64,000 bases of DNA from CAYWPG01 sp964460035. GTDB lineage: Bacteria > Pseudomonadota > Gammaproteobacteria > Nitrococcales > AK92. The notes beneath the pieces were generated by a model, which saw only the letters and a list, made by a program, of their open reading frames with translations, had not been told where the DNA came from and made no database searches. Positions 9,901-18,099 of this stretch are shown here, piece after piece. The DNA lies in NCBI GenBank assembly GCA_964460035.1, contig CAYWPG010000008.1, positions 34,197 through 98,196 on the forward strand, in the 5' to 3' direction. Position numbers and translations under genes: made by a program. Each line of letters starts with the position of its first letter. The first letter of the stretch is position 1.

Positions 9901-10199
9901 GGAAAGTGTTCGTGCAGTAGGGCCGCGAGTATGTTCCACAGCCGTTGCGGGTCGGCATCGTCTGGATCGATTCGGTACCATAAGGGTTGAAGTTCGAGTC
10001 TGTGGAAGAACTGCACTGCGGCAACGGTTTTGCCCTGACCTGGCTGCGCCTCCAAGACCAGCAGGCGCTGGCTTGCCAGCTGCCGCTGCATTTTGTCGAT
10101 TATGCGGGGGCGATTCAGCCAGTGCGCAAGATCCGGCAGTGGCGGCGTCAATTTGCTGCCCCGTCGGACTCGGCGGTTGGCCTTGTGCTCCTGATCCAT
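6927..10199 (-). CDS. Large SARP/BTAD-type transcriptional regulator with NTPase and TPR domains
   Basis: A 1090-residue one-gene regulator. Residues about 20-330 form an NTPase/winged-helix module, with a Walker A-like EAQPGQGKTVA near residue 50 and a Walker B-like YLVFDGLEAL. Residues about 350-800 are alpha-helical repeats of TPR type. From about residue 840 the sequence LRLKTLGGFEMW, a SARP-type DNA-binding stretch and a BTAD-like helical tail (PTDTEVAERLHKLYILRG) follow. This is the AfsR/MalT-like arrangement with the DNA-binding domain next to BTAD at the C-terminus. Such proteins are ATP-driven activators responding to an unknown signal. The start has GGAGGGA in front. No obvious target operon is adjacent, apart from the long divergent intergenic region. 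Confidence 0.88.
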   Translation of the reverse strand: MDQEHKANRRVRRGSKLTPPLPDLAHWLNRPRIIDKMQRQLASQRLLVLEAQPGQGKTVAAVQFFHRLELQPLWYRIDPDDADPQRLWNILAALLHEHFPDNALAPAQSPPTSELERLLYQIELANDRTLYLVFDGLEALVERNESSALLAYLIANAPNNLRILLLGRQLPSNLAQIAANDAAAWLRNEELAFNEEEIRELYQQVLQLDYPRRSASTIHRLSQGWPMAVSCLIDSIRSVGEHALEEPLDNWPPLRKALIELDEYFRLRVLNRVSPIQQRMLATMAWLDPAQSQQLAAALQLDNATGELQKLLAANLFVSRSGDHSDRYRLHPLFRGFLKRNSDVLLGPEELRLALGRAAGCARDQGLIEEAARHAWTGGDLSLADALVRKHHELLLSTDLLGLLGQTGLSLTQSQIRSHPWLALLLGSNALELDPGRSLPLMQAIQQAFADAGDRCGELAALARLLVGECLSDGCLSTISPLMSRLQTLLHAHTEPLSPSLALLVSLASASVQLFTHGTSLRAQAMADRALHLAQQLGAINQEIKLRLIRGSAYILLGDFDCAGIEVEHLHRYLTNPALTDLNRLLIRTYFCNLLNCLGAYESFTRHAGKLERDDQRGLLHRSLFGPLLQRWRADQALARGDIAGMLKHADAGLALGFSAFSPHLRSQLLLYRAYAHAAQGKAEQARDAAEESARLREQAGGSHYLLQSRVLLGRTYALLGDVERARATLDAAIQEAPEIGAPFPLAGAYAHRAWLHLSAQREDLAVADAEAFLTIMHTRGYRTCYGWCPEVIQPVLELAQRHGLLSGYPRTLARQGLGVDIDEHGVSRPLLRLKTLGGFEMWQHGRLLLDSRDLTPRPQQYVATLAAAPGGELPRDALQETMWPDGGQSTSKLYALRNRIKNVVAAKHPDVDIESYLVLRGSLARLENVEIDAHQFVEHVQRGIQHTRNNRLWHADNAFYEAQLLWHGSYFPTAPETDLIRDYRAELSRLDHQRVTLWTESLIAAGDIGEAIEVLRGHFELDPTDTEVAERLHKLYILRGSPVAAAKVLRRHRSALEQEGYPAEEIECALDAMLARLGVDSRSPSPLAG

Positions 10200-10449
10200 C
10201 GACTCCCTCCAAAACTCGACTCGCCGTCAGGCGCTGTCATTGGCAGCGGATGCCCAGCCTAAACGCGGTCGATCCCTGAGCGTGTCGCTTGTGGCAGTGC
10301 TGTGCTTGCTGTCCCCGCAAGGTGTTCGGCGCCCGTTGCCAGCGCGCGCGCCGGATGCGTTGGCGGGCTACTGGTGGAGGCTTGCCTCGCCAGCAGCCTT
10401 CCCAGACCAGCTCGCACGCAGCAGGTCGTCCTATACAGCACCCTCAAGT

Positions 10450-10495
10450 GTTGAGCTTTATATAACGTGATGTATTTCTCAATATTCTAACGCAA
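10450..10495. promoter_or_regulatory. AT-rich promoter island
   Basis: The stretch contains TTGAGC, TTTATATAAC, TATTTC and AATATTCTAA. No single -35/-10 pair has ideal spacing: on the minus strand TTGAGA to TATAAA is only 14 bases. I read it as a likely promoter zone without assigning a start. Confidence 0.35.
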
Positions 10496-10546
10496 AAAGT
10501 GGTAAGGGCGATGGGGCTGCGGTATCGGACGCAATGCCGTAAGAAG

Positions 10547-10578
10547 GATGGCGGCGGTCGGGATCGCCCGCCGCCATC
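10547..10578. repeat. Perfect 11-bp inverted repeat (hairpin)
   Basis: GATGGCGGCGG at 10547-10557 and CCGCCGCCATC at 10568-10578 are exact reverse complements with a 10-base loop. No T-run follows on either strand, so it is not a classical terminator of an annotated gene. Confidence 0.75.
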
Positions 10579-10810
10579 AGAGCTGCCACGCCTAAGGAAG
10601 AACGACGAATCAATAGCCGTCAACGCAACCATAGCTGCCCCTACCTCACAAAATGCTTACGAAGGTGTGGCGGCCCGGATTCGCAGCCTTCTGCTACACT
10701 GAATTTGCCCGGCGTATGTCGCGGCGGCTCATGTCACGGCTCGCGGCCAGGCGCGCGGTTCGCTGCTTTGCTCCCTTGGCCAGGCTTCCACTCGCGGCGG
10801 ATGACTCACC

Positions 10811-13345
10811 ATGTTGTTGCGTCTTTTTCGAAAGCCGACTTTGCACGATGCGGATCCGCGGCGCCGACGCGCGGCCATTGAGGCGCTCGTGGGCGAGGAT
10901 GCGCAAGAGCGTGCCCAGCTTGCCGAGATCGCTCAGCGGGATCCCGTCGCCGAATGTCGGCGTAGCGCAGTCAAACGTCTGTTCGACTTGGCGCTGCTGC
11001 GCCGTTGCGCCCAGGAAGACGGTGATGCTGGGGTCCGTGCTGTGGCGGCGGCCCGTTACCGGCAGTTGCTGGCCGGGAGGGGGGAAGCCGTAGAGTTGGC
11101 CGATCGCCTGGCCGAGATCCGGCGCTGCGGCGACGAGGCGTTGCTCGCCCATCTGGCGCGGCGAGGGCGCGAGACCGAAGTGCGGGCGGCAGCCTTGGAG
11201 AAGATCGCCGACAGCGGTGTATTAGAGGATGTGGCCGTAAACGATACGGTCGCGACTCTTCGTCAGTTGGCGATCCGGCGGCTAGAGCAGCCCGAGGTGC
11301 TGGAGCGGCTTGAGCGGGCACTGCGCAGACGCGATAAGCGGCTCGCGCGCCTGGCCCGCGAGCGGTGTGAGCAGCTGCGGCAGTCCGTGGCGCTCGAGCA
11401 GGCGCGGCAGGCCGAGTACAGGCGCCTTGCCGACAGTATGCAGAGCTTGGCCCAGGCGCAGATCGACACCGGCTACCGCGCGGCTGTGGAGCGCTTGGAG
11501 AACCTTTGGCGCGCGGTGGGCAGTGTTGCTGGTGACGCGACGGAGCAGGCATTCATGGAGGCGATGGCCGTTGCCCGGCGACGCTGGAGCGAAGCCGCTG
11601 CGGCACCACCGGCTAGCATGGCAGTAGAGAGTGTCCAAGAGGCGCCGTTGCCCGAGTCGGCACCCGAGGCGGCCGAGGTCGCACAGCCGCCCGCACGGCA
11701 GCAGGCAGATCCGGCCGCCGATGAGCAGGCGGCGCCTAGCGAAGCCGAGGCGAAAACCGCTTTGCGGCTGGCAACGCGAGAGTTTCAGCGGGTTCTCAGG
11801 GCGTTGGCCAACGCCCTGGAACGGGGCGAGCTGCGTCGGGCGCAGGCAGAGCTGAGGCGGGCTAGAGGCTTGCTGTCCGGGCTCCCGCAGGAACAGGCGC
11901 AGAAGTTGCGGCCTTATGCAGAGCGAATTCGGGAGCTGCGCGATTGGCGTCGTTTCGTGACCTTGCCCAAGCAGGAGGAGCTTTGTGCCCGCATGGAGGC
12001 GTTGATTGACTCCGATCTGGATCCGCCCGAGAGGGCAAGGCAAATCAAAGCGCTACAGCAGGAATGGGAGGCGACGGGCGGATCCGATTCGGGTGCCGGT
12101 CGACGCTTGTGGATGCGTTTTTGCACGGCTCAGGAAAAAGCGTTCGAGCCGTGCAAGGCCTATTTCGAGGAACAGCGGCGGCTGCGGACGACGAATCTGT
12201 CGCTGCGCCGGGAGGTGGTGGAGCAGCTGGAAGCCTTTCTAGCCCGACCCGACTGGGCAGAGGCGGGGGCCCAGTTTCTGGTCAAGGTGCGCCAACAGGC
12301 ACGGCAGGAGTGGCAGGCGGCGACCCCGGTGGAGCGCTCGAAAGTGGCGCCTTTGCAGCGGCGCTTCGACACTGCCATGGCTACGATCAGCAGTCGCATA
12401 GACTCGCTTAGCGCCGAGCGCCGCGCGCGCCGGGAGAGCTTGCTGGCCGAGGCTCAGATCGCGGCGCAAGGCGATCTGGCGACAGCATTACCCAGAATCA
12501 AAGAGCTGCAGCGTCAGTGGCAGCAGCTGGGACCGCCGGGTACAGCCGCGGAACGGCGTCTCACGGGGCGGTTTCGCGCGGTCTGCGCCCAGGTCTTCCA
12601 GCAGCGCGCCGAGCAGCGTACCCAGCGAGAGCGTGAGCAAGCCCAGCGGCAGGGAGAGGCGCAAACGCTGGTAGAGGCCGCACAGGCACTGCTGGAGCGG
12701 CCGGCAGGCGAGCTCGCGGCCGCGCTGCAGGAGTGCAAGGGACTGCGGCATGCGCTGGAGGGGCTTGGATTGCCACGACAGGCGCAGGAAGCGCCAAAGC
12801 GCGCGATCGCCCAGGTGGAGGCCCAGTTGCGTGCGCGTGGGGAGGAGCTGCAGCGGCGTAGAGAAGAAGAAGAGCTCGCGGCGCTGGCGCGAATGGGCGC
12901 GCTATGTCAGCGCCTCGAAGCGCTGCTGGGCTTAGCGCAGGCGCAGGAGGCACTGCCGGAACTGCAGACTGCCTGGGAAGCCGAAATGCAGCTGCCGGTG
13001 GATTTGGCGGCGCCGGTGGCTGCCCGCTGGCAGACGCTTTGCGCGCTAGCGGCGGCCGGAGCCGCGCTGCCGGAGGATGAGCTGCGCACCAATGTAGAAC
13101 AGGCGCGGCGGTTGTGCGTACATATGGAAATTCTCGCCGGACTGCCCTCGGAGGAGGACGAGGAGCTACGCCTGGACTTGCAGGTGCAACGGCTGGCGGC
13201 AGGGCTTGGCGCCCGGGATCATGTCGACCGCCGGGAGCAGGTGCGCGCCTTGCTGGCCGAGTGGTACGGACTCAGTCTTGGCGAGGCGGCGGCGGTACTG
13301 CAGCAGCGCTTGCAGACGGCCGCCGCAGCCGCTATGCGAGTGTAA
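10811..13345 (+). CDS. DUF349 domain-containing protein
   Basis: An 844-residue, very Arg/Ala/Glu-rich, almost entirely helical protein. The first 110 residues look like HEAT-type helical pairs (RRRAAIEALVGEDAQERAQL). DUF349-type units, helices with a central Trp and patterns such as LQRQWQQLGPPG, RLWMRFCTAQEKAF and RRLTGRFRAVCAQVF, recur through the protein. A low-complexity Pro/Ala/Glu linker lies at about residues 265-320. The function of DUF349 proteins is unknown. Its last 14 bases overlap the end of lpxH, which runs in the opposite direction. Confidence 0.85.
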   Translation: MLLRLFRKPTLHDADPRRRRAAIEALVGEDAQERAQLAEIAQRDPVAECRRSAVKRLFDLALLRRCAQEDGDAGVRAVAAARYRQLLAGRGEAVELADRLAEIRRCGDEALLAHLARRGRETEVRAAALEKIADSGVLEDVAVNDTVATLRQLAIRRLEQPEVLERLERALRRRDKRLARLARERCEQLRQSVALEQARQAEYRRLADSMQSLAQAQIDTGYRAAVERLENLWRAVGSVAGDATEQAFMEAMAVARRRWSEAAAAPPASMAVESVQEAPLPESAPEAAEVAQPPARQQADPAADEQAAPSEAEAKTALRLATREFQRVLRALANALERGELRRAQAELRRARGLLSGLPQEQAQKLRPYAERIRELRDWRRFVTLPKQEELCARMEALIDSDLDPPERARQIKALQQEWEATGGSDSGAGRRLWMRFCTAQEKAFEPCKAYFEEQRRLRTTNLSLRREVVEQLEAFLARPDWAEAGAQFLVKVRQQARQEWQAATPVERSKVAPLQRRFDTAMATISSRIDSLSAERRARRESLLAEAQIAAQGDLATALPRIKELQRQWQQLGPPGTAAERRLTGRFRAVCAQVFQQRAEQRTQREREQAQRQGEAQTLVEAAQALLERPAGELAAALQECKGLRHALEGLGLPRQAQEAPKRAIAQVEAQLRARGEELQRRREEEELAALARMGALCQRLEALLGLAQAQEALPELQTAWEAEMQLPVDLAAPVAARWQTLCALAAAGAALPEDELRTNVEQARRLCVHMEILAGLPSEEDEELRLDLQVQRLAAGLGARDHVDRREQVRALLAEWYGLSLGEAAAVLQQRLQTAAAAAMRV

Positions 13346-14081
13346 TTCCTTTCAGTTCGAAAGTGCCATGCTGGCAGCGCAGCTGGCTGCCTTGATCGTA
13401 CCAGTCGCCGAGCACGATGCGCTGGACATTCTGGCCGTCGAGCTGAAAGTCGTGTATCGCCGGCCGGTGCGTATGCCCATGGATCAGACGGCGAACCTTG
13501 TGCTCGCGCATGGCGGCTTCGACGGCGCCCTGATTCACGTCCATCAGATATTCATCCAGCGATGCATTGCGGCTGGTGCTTTCCTGACGGGCGGCTTTGG
13601 CCATCTCCAGGCGTTCCGGGATGGGCTTGGCTAGGAACATTTGCTGCCATTGGGGGTTGTGTACCATGGCACGGAACTGCTGGTAGCCTTTATCGTCTAT
13701 GCACAGGGTGTCGCCGTGCATCAGCAGCGTAGGCTCCCCGTGAAGATCGATCACGGTCGGGTCGGGCAGCAGGGTGGCGCCGGTCAGTGCCTCGAAACGA
13801 TCGCCGAGCAGGAAGTCGCGGTTGCCGCGCATCACGTAGAGGGGAACGCCCGCTTGGGTGAGCGCACGCATGGCCGCGAGCGGCGGTTCGTCGCCGTTGA
13901 CCGCATCGTCGCCAATCCACGCCTCGAACAGGTCGCCGAGGATGTAGACCGCTTCGGCTTCTCGCGCTGCCTGCTGCAGAAACTGCAGGAACAGGCCGAT
14001 GATCTGCGGCCGCTTGGGATCCAAGTGCAGGTCGGAGATGAACAGCACCGGCTTGTCGGTAGCGGAGTGGGAAAGTTTCAT
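13332..14081 (-). CDS. lpxH: UDP-2,3-diacylglucosamine diphosphatase LpxH
   Basis: A 249-residue metallophosphoesterase that cleaves UDP-2,3-diacylglucosamine to lipid X in lipid A synthesis, at the inner face of the inner membrane. All five metal-binding blocks are visible: FISDLHLD near the N-terminus, GDLFEAWIGDD, RGNRDFLLG, LMHGDTLC and the C-terminal HGHTHRP. The length is normal. Its 3' end overlaps the DUF349 gene tail by 14 bases (convergent). Confidence 0.95.
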   Translation of the reverse strand: MKLSHSATDKPVLFISDLHLDPKRPQIIGLFLQFLQQAAREAEAVYILGDLFEAWIGDDAVNGDEPPLAAMRALTQAGVPLYVMRGNRDFLLGDRFEALTGATLLPDPTVIDLHGEPTLLMHGDTLCIDDKGYQQFRAMVHNPQWQQMFLAKPIPERLEMAKAARQESTSRNASLDEYLMDVNQGAVEAAMREHKVRRLIHGHTHRPAIHDFQLDGQNVQRIVLGDWYDQGSQLRCQHGTFELKGITLA

Positions 14082-14444
14082 GGCAGGCCTTCGGGCTTCC
14101 TCGAGGTATGTGGTAACCGACTGCTGTAGCGATCTTCAGCAGCCCGCTAAGCGTGCCTCAAGCCACACCCGGATGCTTGCGCCAGTTGGGCAGGCAGCGC
14201 GCCTGGCTATTGCATCGCGCAAGGCGCCAGCGACAACGCTGGGCGCGGCCTGTCAGGCGCAGCGCGACGGCACGGAGGTGGGCTTGGACGCCCTAAGTTT
14301 ACCGCTTTTGCGGGGATACGTGACTAGCCGTTAAGATTGCCTCCCAATTCGCGAATCCACATTAGAGCGGAGTGCGACCGCCGCGCCGGCCGGGCCGGCA
14401 AGGGTTGGCATGCCGCACCTATATACCCTGAAGAGATATCCGTC
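14082..14444. other. Intergenic region between divergent lpxH and cysS
   Basis: These 363 bases carry the upstream regions of both genes. The visible structure is a GC palindrome, GCCGGCC-G-GGCCGGC at 14385-14399, 45 bases before the cysS start, which could form a leader hairpin, and a TATATACC stretch near 14420. I see no gene or convincing promoter pair. Confidence 0.5.
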
Positions 14445-15833
14445 ATGCTGCAGATCTACAACAGTCTGACCAAGCGCAAGGAACCATTCCGGCCAATCGA
14501 GCCGGGCAAGGTGCGAATGTATGTATGCGGGATGACGGTGTACGACTTCTGCCATCTCGGCCACGCGCGCCCTATGGTGGTGTTCGATGTGGTAGCCCGC
14601 TATCTGCGCGCCTTGGGCTACGAGGTGACTTATGTACGCAACATCACCGACATAGACGACAAAATCATCCAGCGCGCCAATGAGAACGGCGAGCCCGTCG
14701 AAGCGCTTACCGAGCGTTTCATCGCCGCCATGCACGAGGACGAACGGGCGTTAGCGGTGCTGCCGCCGGACCTGGAGCCCAGGGCCACGGCCTCGCTGGA
14801 CGCCATCATCGAAATGATTCGCAAGCTGGAGGCGAAAGGGTTCACCTACCGCAGCGCCGATGGCGATGTGTACTACGCAATCAATCGCTTTCCCGAGTAC
14901 GGCAAGCTCTCCGGCCGCCGGGTGGAGGATCAGCGCGCAGGCGCGCGCGTGGAAGTGAGCGAGGCCAAGGAGGAGGCCGCTGATTTCGTACTCTGGAAGG
15001 CGGCCAAGCCGGGCGAGCCGAGCTGGCCGTCGCCGTGGGGGGAGGGCCGGCCCGGCTGGCACATCGAGTGCTCGGCGATGTCGACGAGCTGCTTGGGCGA
15101 GCACTTCGACATCCACGGGGGCGGCATCGATTTGAAATTCCCGCACCATGAGAACGAGATCGCCCAATCCGAAGCCGCTACGGGCCGTAAGTACGTGAAC
15201 TACTGGATGCACAACGGTCACGTGCGTATCGACGATGAGAAGATGTCCAAGTCGTTGGGCAACTTCCTGACCCTGCGGGATATCCTGGCCCAATACCGGG
15301 CCGAGCAGGTGCGTTATTTCCTCCTCTCCAGCCATTACCGCAGTCCGCTGAACTACACGGCCGATGCCTTGGCCAGTGCCGGTGCGGCGGTGGAGCGTTT
15401 GTACCTGGCGCTGCGCGGCTTGCCGGTGGTAGCTGCTGCGCCGGATACGGGGAGCGAGTTCCGTGCGCGCTTTGCCGCCGCCATGAACGATGACTTCAAT
15501 ACTCCGCTTGCCCTGGCGGTGCTGTTCGATCTGGCGCGCGAGATCAACCGTAAGCGTGAGGACGACCGCGAAGCCGCGGCGCAACTCGGCGGGCTGCTGC
15601 GCGAGCTCGGCGGGCTGCTGGGGCTGCTGAACGACGATCCCGAGAGCTATCTCAAGGGCGCGGGTGGCAGCGGCGAACTGCAGGATGCCGAGATCGAAAG
15701 CCTGCTGGCGGCGCGCAGCGAGGCGCGTCGGCGGCGCGACTTCAAGGAAGCCGACCGCATCCGCGACCAGCTGCAGGCCGCTGGCATCATCATCGAGGAC
15801 TCAGCCGCAGGAACGACCTGGCGACGCGGCTGA
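14445..15833 (+). CDS. cysS: Cysteine--tRNA ligase
   Basis: A 462-residue class I synthetase that charges tRNA-Cys. The HIGH motif appears as HLGHARP in the N-terminal GMTVYDFCHLGHARP, and the KMSKS loop as DDEKMSKSLGNF. Zinc-site residues are in CGMTVYD, WHIECSAMS and the HGGGIDLKFPHHENE block. The length matches E. coli CysRS. ATG at 14445 begins the conserved MLQIYNSLT; upstream in-frame starts would add 36 unconserved residues. It ends 7 bases before the stop of a convergent thioesterase gene. Confidence 0.97.
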   Translation: MLQIYNSLTKRKEPFRPIEPGKVRMYVCGMTVYDFCHLGHARPMVVFDVVARYLRALGYEVTYVRNITDIDDKIIQRANENGEPVEALTERFIAAMHEDERALAVLPPDLEPRATASLDAIIEMIRKLEAKGFTYRSADGDVYYAINRFPEYGKLSGRRVEDQRAGARVEVSEAKEEAADFVLWKAAKPGEPSWPSPWGEGRPGWHIECSAMSTSCLGEHFDIHGGGIDLKFPHHENEIAQSEAATGRKYVNYWMHNGHVRIDDEKMSKSLGNFLTLRDILAQYRAEQVRYFLLSSHYRSPLNYTADALASAGAAVERLYLALRGLPVVAAAPDTGSEFRARFAAAMNDDFNTPLALAVLFDLAREINRKREDDREAAAQLGGLLRELGGLLGLLNDDPESYLKGAGGSGELQDAEIESLLAARSEARRRRDFKEADRIRDQLQAAGIIIEDSAAGTTWRRG

Positions 15834-15840
15834 GCCGTGG

Positions 15841-16641
15841 TCAGGCCGTGCGCAGCAGGGCGAGCTGACGCGAGCGGGCCACTAGGTTCCCTGCCTCGTC
15901 CCACAGCTCGCCATCCTCGATCAGGAGCCCGTCGGTCAGGTCCTGTGTGCGAAAGCGGGCCGCGATCCAGCCGGAAACCGGCGGCCGGCGTACATGAACG
16001 GTGAGCTCCAGTGTCGGCACCCACCCGACCGGACCCAACAGGCCGAATACGGACGGCGGAAAGGCATCGGCAAAGAGTACCAGCGCTGCGGTATCGGGCG
16101 GCCTGCCGTCGGCGAAACGCACCCAGCCGGCCACCTCGGCACGGTTAGCCGCCCCGGGCTCGGCTAGCGCCGGGTCAATGCGAATGTCTAGCCGCGAGGC
16201 GAGCGGCAGCTCGACGCCTTGCGCTAGCGTCGAGCGCAGGCGGCACGCGTCGGGCGGAGGCAGCTCGGGAGCGGGGATGGTAAGTTGCGGTGCGGCGGCA
16301 TCGCCGGCTCGCGCCGCCAGATCGGCGAATGCTGCCACCATGCGCAGACGCTCGCTGCCGTCCTGCACGAGCGAGGCAGTGCCGGTGGCGGTTTGCCGCC
16401 CTGCCCGCATCGGCTCGGTGGAGATCACTGCGGGCTCTCCCCCAAGGCCGGGCCTTAAGTAATGAATCGTAACGGACACGGGGTCGGGGCGACCAACGGA
16501 CAGGCTTAGCGCGCGCAGTGCCACCGCCGCCAGATAGCCGCCGTTGGGATTGTTGCCAATATTCCAGCCTGCGCTGAGCAGGCTGGACCAGCGGTCGCTA
16601 GCGACCTGGCGCACCGCTGTTTCGTGATCGTACTGCCACAC
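15841..16641 (-). CDS. Acyl-CoA thioesterase-like protein (tandem hotdog, TesB-like)
   Basis: A protein of about 266 residues with two hotdog halves. The N-terminal half has the GWNIGNNPNGGYLAAVALRAL helix typical of TesB-like and 4HBT_3 thioesterases; the second half ends in WIAARFRTQDLTDGLLIEDGELWDEAG, a C-terminal hotdog helix-strand. It probably hydrolyses acyl-CoAs of unknown chain type. The start is uncertain: GTG at 16641 has CGGAG eight bases upstream and fits the family, while ATG at 16692 would add 17 residues. Confidence 0.82.
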   Translation of the reverse strand: MWQYDHETAVRQVASDRWSSLLSAGWNIGNNPNGGYLAAVALRALSLSVGRPDPVSVTIHYLRPGLGGEPAVISTEPMRAGRQTATGTASLVQDGSERLRMVAAFADLAARAGDAAAPQLTIPAPELPPPDACRLRSTLAQGVELPLASRLDIRIDPALAEPGAANRAEVAGWVRFADGRPPDTAALVLFADAFPPSVFGLLGPVGWVPTLELTVHVRRPPVSGWIAARFRTQDLTDGLLIEDGELWDEAGNLVARSRQLALLRTA

Positions 16642-16793
16642 TTTCGGGTCTCCGCAAAGTCTTCCTGTTGCCTGGCGCTCATGCGGCGGCATTTCCTCGC
16701 CGCTCCGGAGCAACGGCAAGCTCCGCCCTGGCGGCGCAGCAATGGGCGAACACCAGCCCGCGCTAGGACGCGGCACCGAGCATGCCCGTTTCG

Positions 16794-18077
16794 CTAGGGG
16801 TGGGTTGCAGGTTTATGCATGCGCCGCCGAGGAACGACTTGAGCGATTTTCACCATGTTGTCCTTGGTCTGGACGATGGTGACGGGGTAGCCATTGATCA
16901 GCAAGCTGGTGCCCGGTTCGGGGATGGTTTCGAGCTGCTCAAGGATTATGCCGTTGAGCGTCTTAGGGCCCCCGGTGGGCAGCTCCCAGTTCAGCAAGCG
17001 GTTGAGTTCGCGGACGCTTGCGCTGCCTTCGACCAGATAGCTGCCGTCCTCTTGAGGATGCACGTCTTTGATGCTGGCAGCCGGATCGGTGGTGAACTCG
17101 CCGACGATCTCCTCCAGGATATCCTCCAGCGTCACCAAGCCAATAATATCGCCGTACTCGTCGACCACCAGCCCGCTGCGCCGCCGGTTCTGCTGAAAGT
17201 TCATCAGCTGCGTGTTCAGCGGCGTGCCTTCGGGCACGAAATAGGGCTGGCGCATGCACGCAATCAACTCTTCGCGGCCGAATCTTCCTTTGGCCAGGTC
17301 GCCGATAATGCGGCGCAGATGGATGATGCCCTGAACGTCGTCGATACTGCCTCGGAACACTGGCAAGCGAGTGTATTGACTGGTTGTGAGCTGCGCGAGA
17401 ATGGTGTCCCAGTCATCGTCCAGGTTGATGCCTACGATCTCGTTGCGAGGCACCATGATGTCCTCCACCGTGGCGTTCTCCAGATCGAGGATGTTCAGCA
17501 GCATGCGCCGGTGGCGGCGGGAGATCATGGCGCCGGCTTCGTTCACCACGGTGCGCAGTTCGTCCTGGCTGATTTGCTGCTGGCCGGTCGGCTCTACTTT
17601 GATCCCGCCGAGCCGGAGCAGCCCGTTGGCGGCGCCGTTGACCGTCCACACGAGCGGGTAGAGGACTTTCATCAGCGGAGCCAGGGCATAGGCCGCCGGG
17701 AAGGCGATGCGTTCCGGGTAGAGTGCGGCTAGCGTCTTGGGCGCGACCTCGGAGAAGACCAAGATGGCTAGGGTCAGCAGTCCGGTGGCGATGGCGACGG
17801 TGCCTTCGCCACCCAGGCGCAGCGCTATCACCGTAGCCAGCGAGGAAGCGCTGATGTTAACGAAGTTGTTGCCCAGCAGGATCAGTCCGATCAGCCGATC
17901 GGGGCGTTTGAGCAGCTCCGCCGTCAGCCGCGCCCCGCGGTGGCCGGACCGCGCCAAATGGCGCAGGCGGTAGCGGTTGACCGTCATGATTCCGGTTTCG
18001 GAGCCGGAGAAAAAACCTGAAAACACGATTAGCGCTATCAGAGCGCCGAAGAGTATGCTCAACGGAATCTCGTTCAT
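16794..18077 (-). CDS. corB: CNNM/CorC-family transport protein (CorB/YfjD-like)
   Basis: A 427-residue inner-membrane protein. An N-terminal DUF21 domain has about four hydrophobic segments in residues 1-190 with the SGSETGIMTVNRYRLRHLA signature, followed by a CBS-domain pair (IMVPRNEIVGINLDDDWD and the VVDEYGDIIGLVTLEDILE block) and a C-terminal CorC/HlyC domain (ASVRELNRLLNWELP). The family takes part in Mg2+/Co2+ export or homeostasis. It follows ypjD by 22 bases, the same pairing beside ffh as in E. coli. Confidence 0.92.
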   Translation of the reverse strand: MNEIPLSILFGALIALIVFSGFFSGSETGIMTVNRYRLRHLARSGHRGARLTAELLKRPDRLIGLILLGNNFVNISASSLATVIALRLGGEGTVAIATGLLTLAILVFSEVAPKTLAALYPERIAFPAAYALAPLMKVLYPLVWTVNGAANGLLRLGGIKVEPTGQQQISQDELRTVVNEAGAMISRRHRRMLLNILDLENATVEDIMVPRNEIVGINLDDDWDTILAQLTTSQYTRLPVFRGSIDDVQGIIHLRRIIGDLAKGRFGREELIACMRQPYFVPEGTPLNTQLMNFQQNRRRSGLVVDEYGDIIGLVTLEDILEEIVGEFTTDPAASIKDVHPQEDGSYLVEGSASVRELNRLLNWELPTGGPKTLNGIILEQLETIPEPGTSLLINGYPVTIVQTKDNMVKIAQVVPRRRMHKPATHP

Positions 18078-18099
18078 GGCGGCGGCCCCTGTAGCGTCG

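Larger units (their letters stand above)
10200..10810. other. Long divergent intergenic region
   Basis: A 611-base region between two divergent genes. It holds an AT-rich island at about 10450-10495, unusual in this GC-rich window, that could contain promoters for either strand, and a perfect 11-bp inverted repeat at 10547-10578. Short frames at 10240-10470 and 10499-10702 lack ribosome binding sites and look random. It could hide a small RNA. Confidence 0.5.

Noticed and set aside
10240..10702. Short plus-strand frames in the SARP-DUF349 gap
   Set aside because: No binding sites, unusual composition, and one spans the perfect hairpin.
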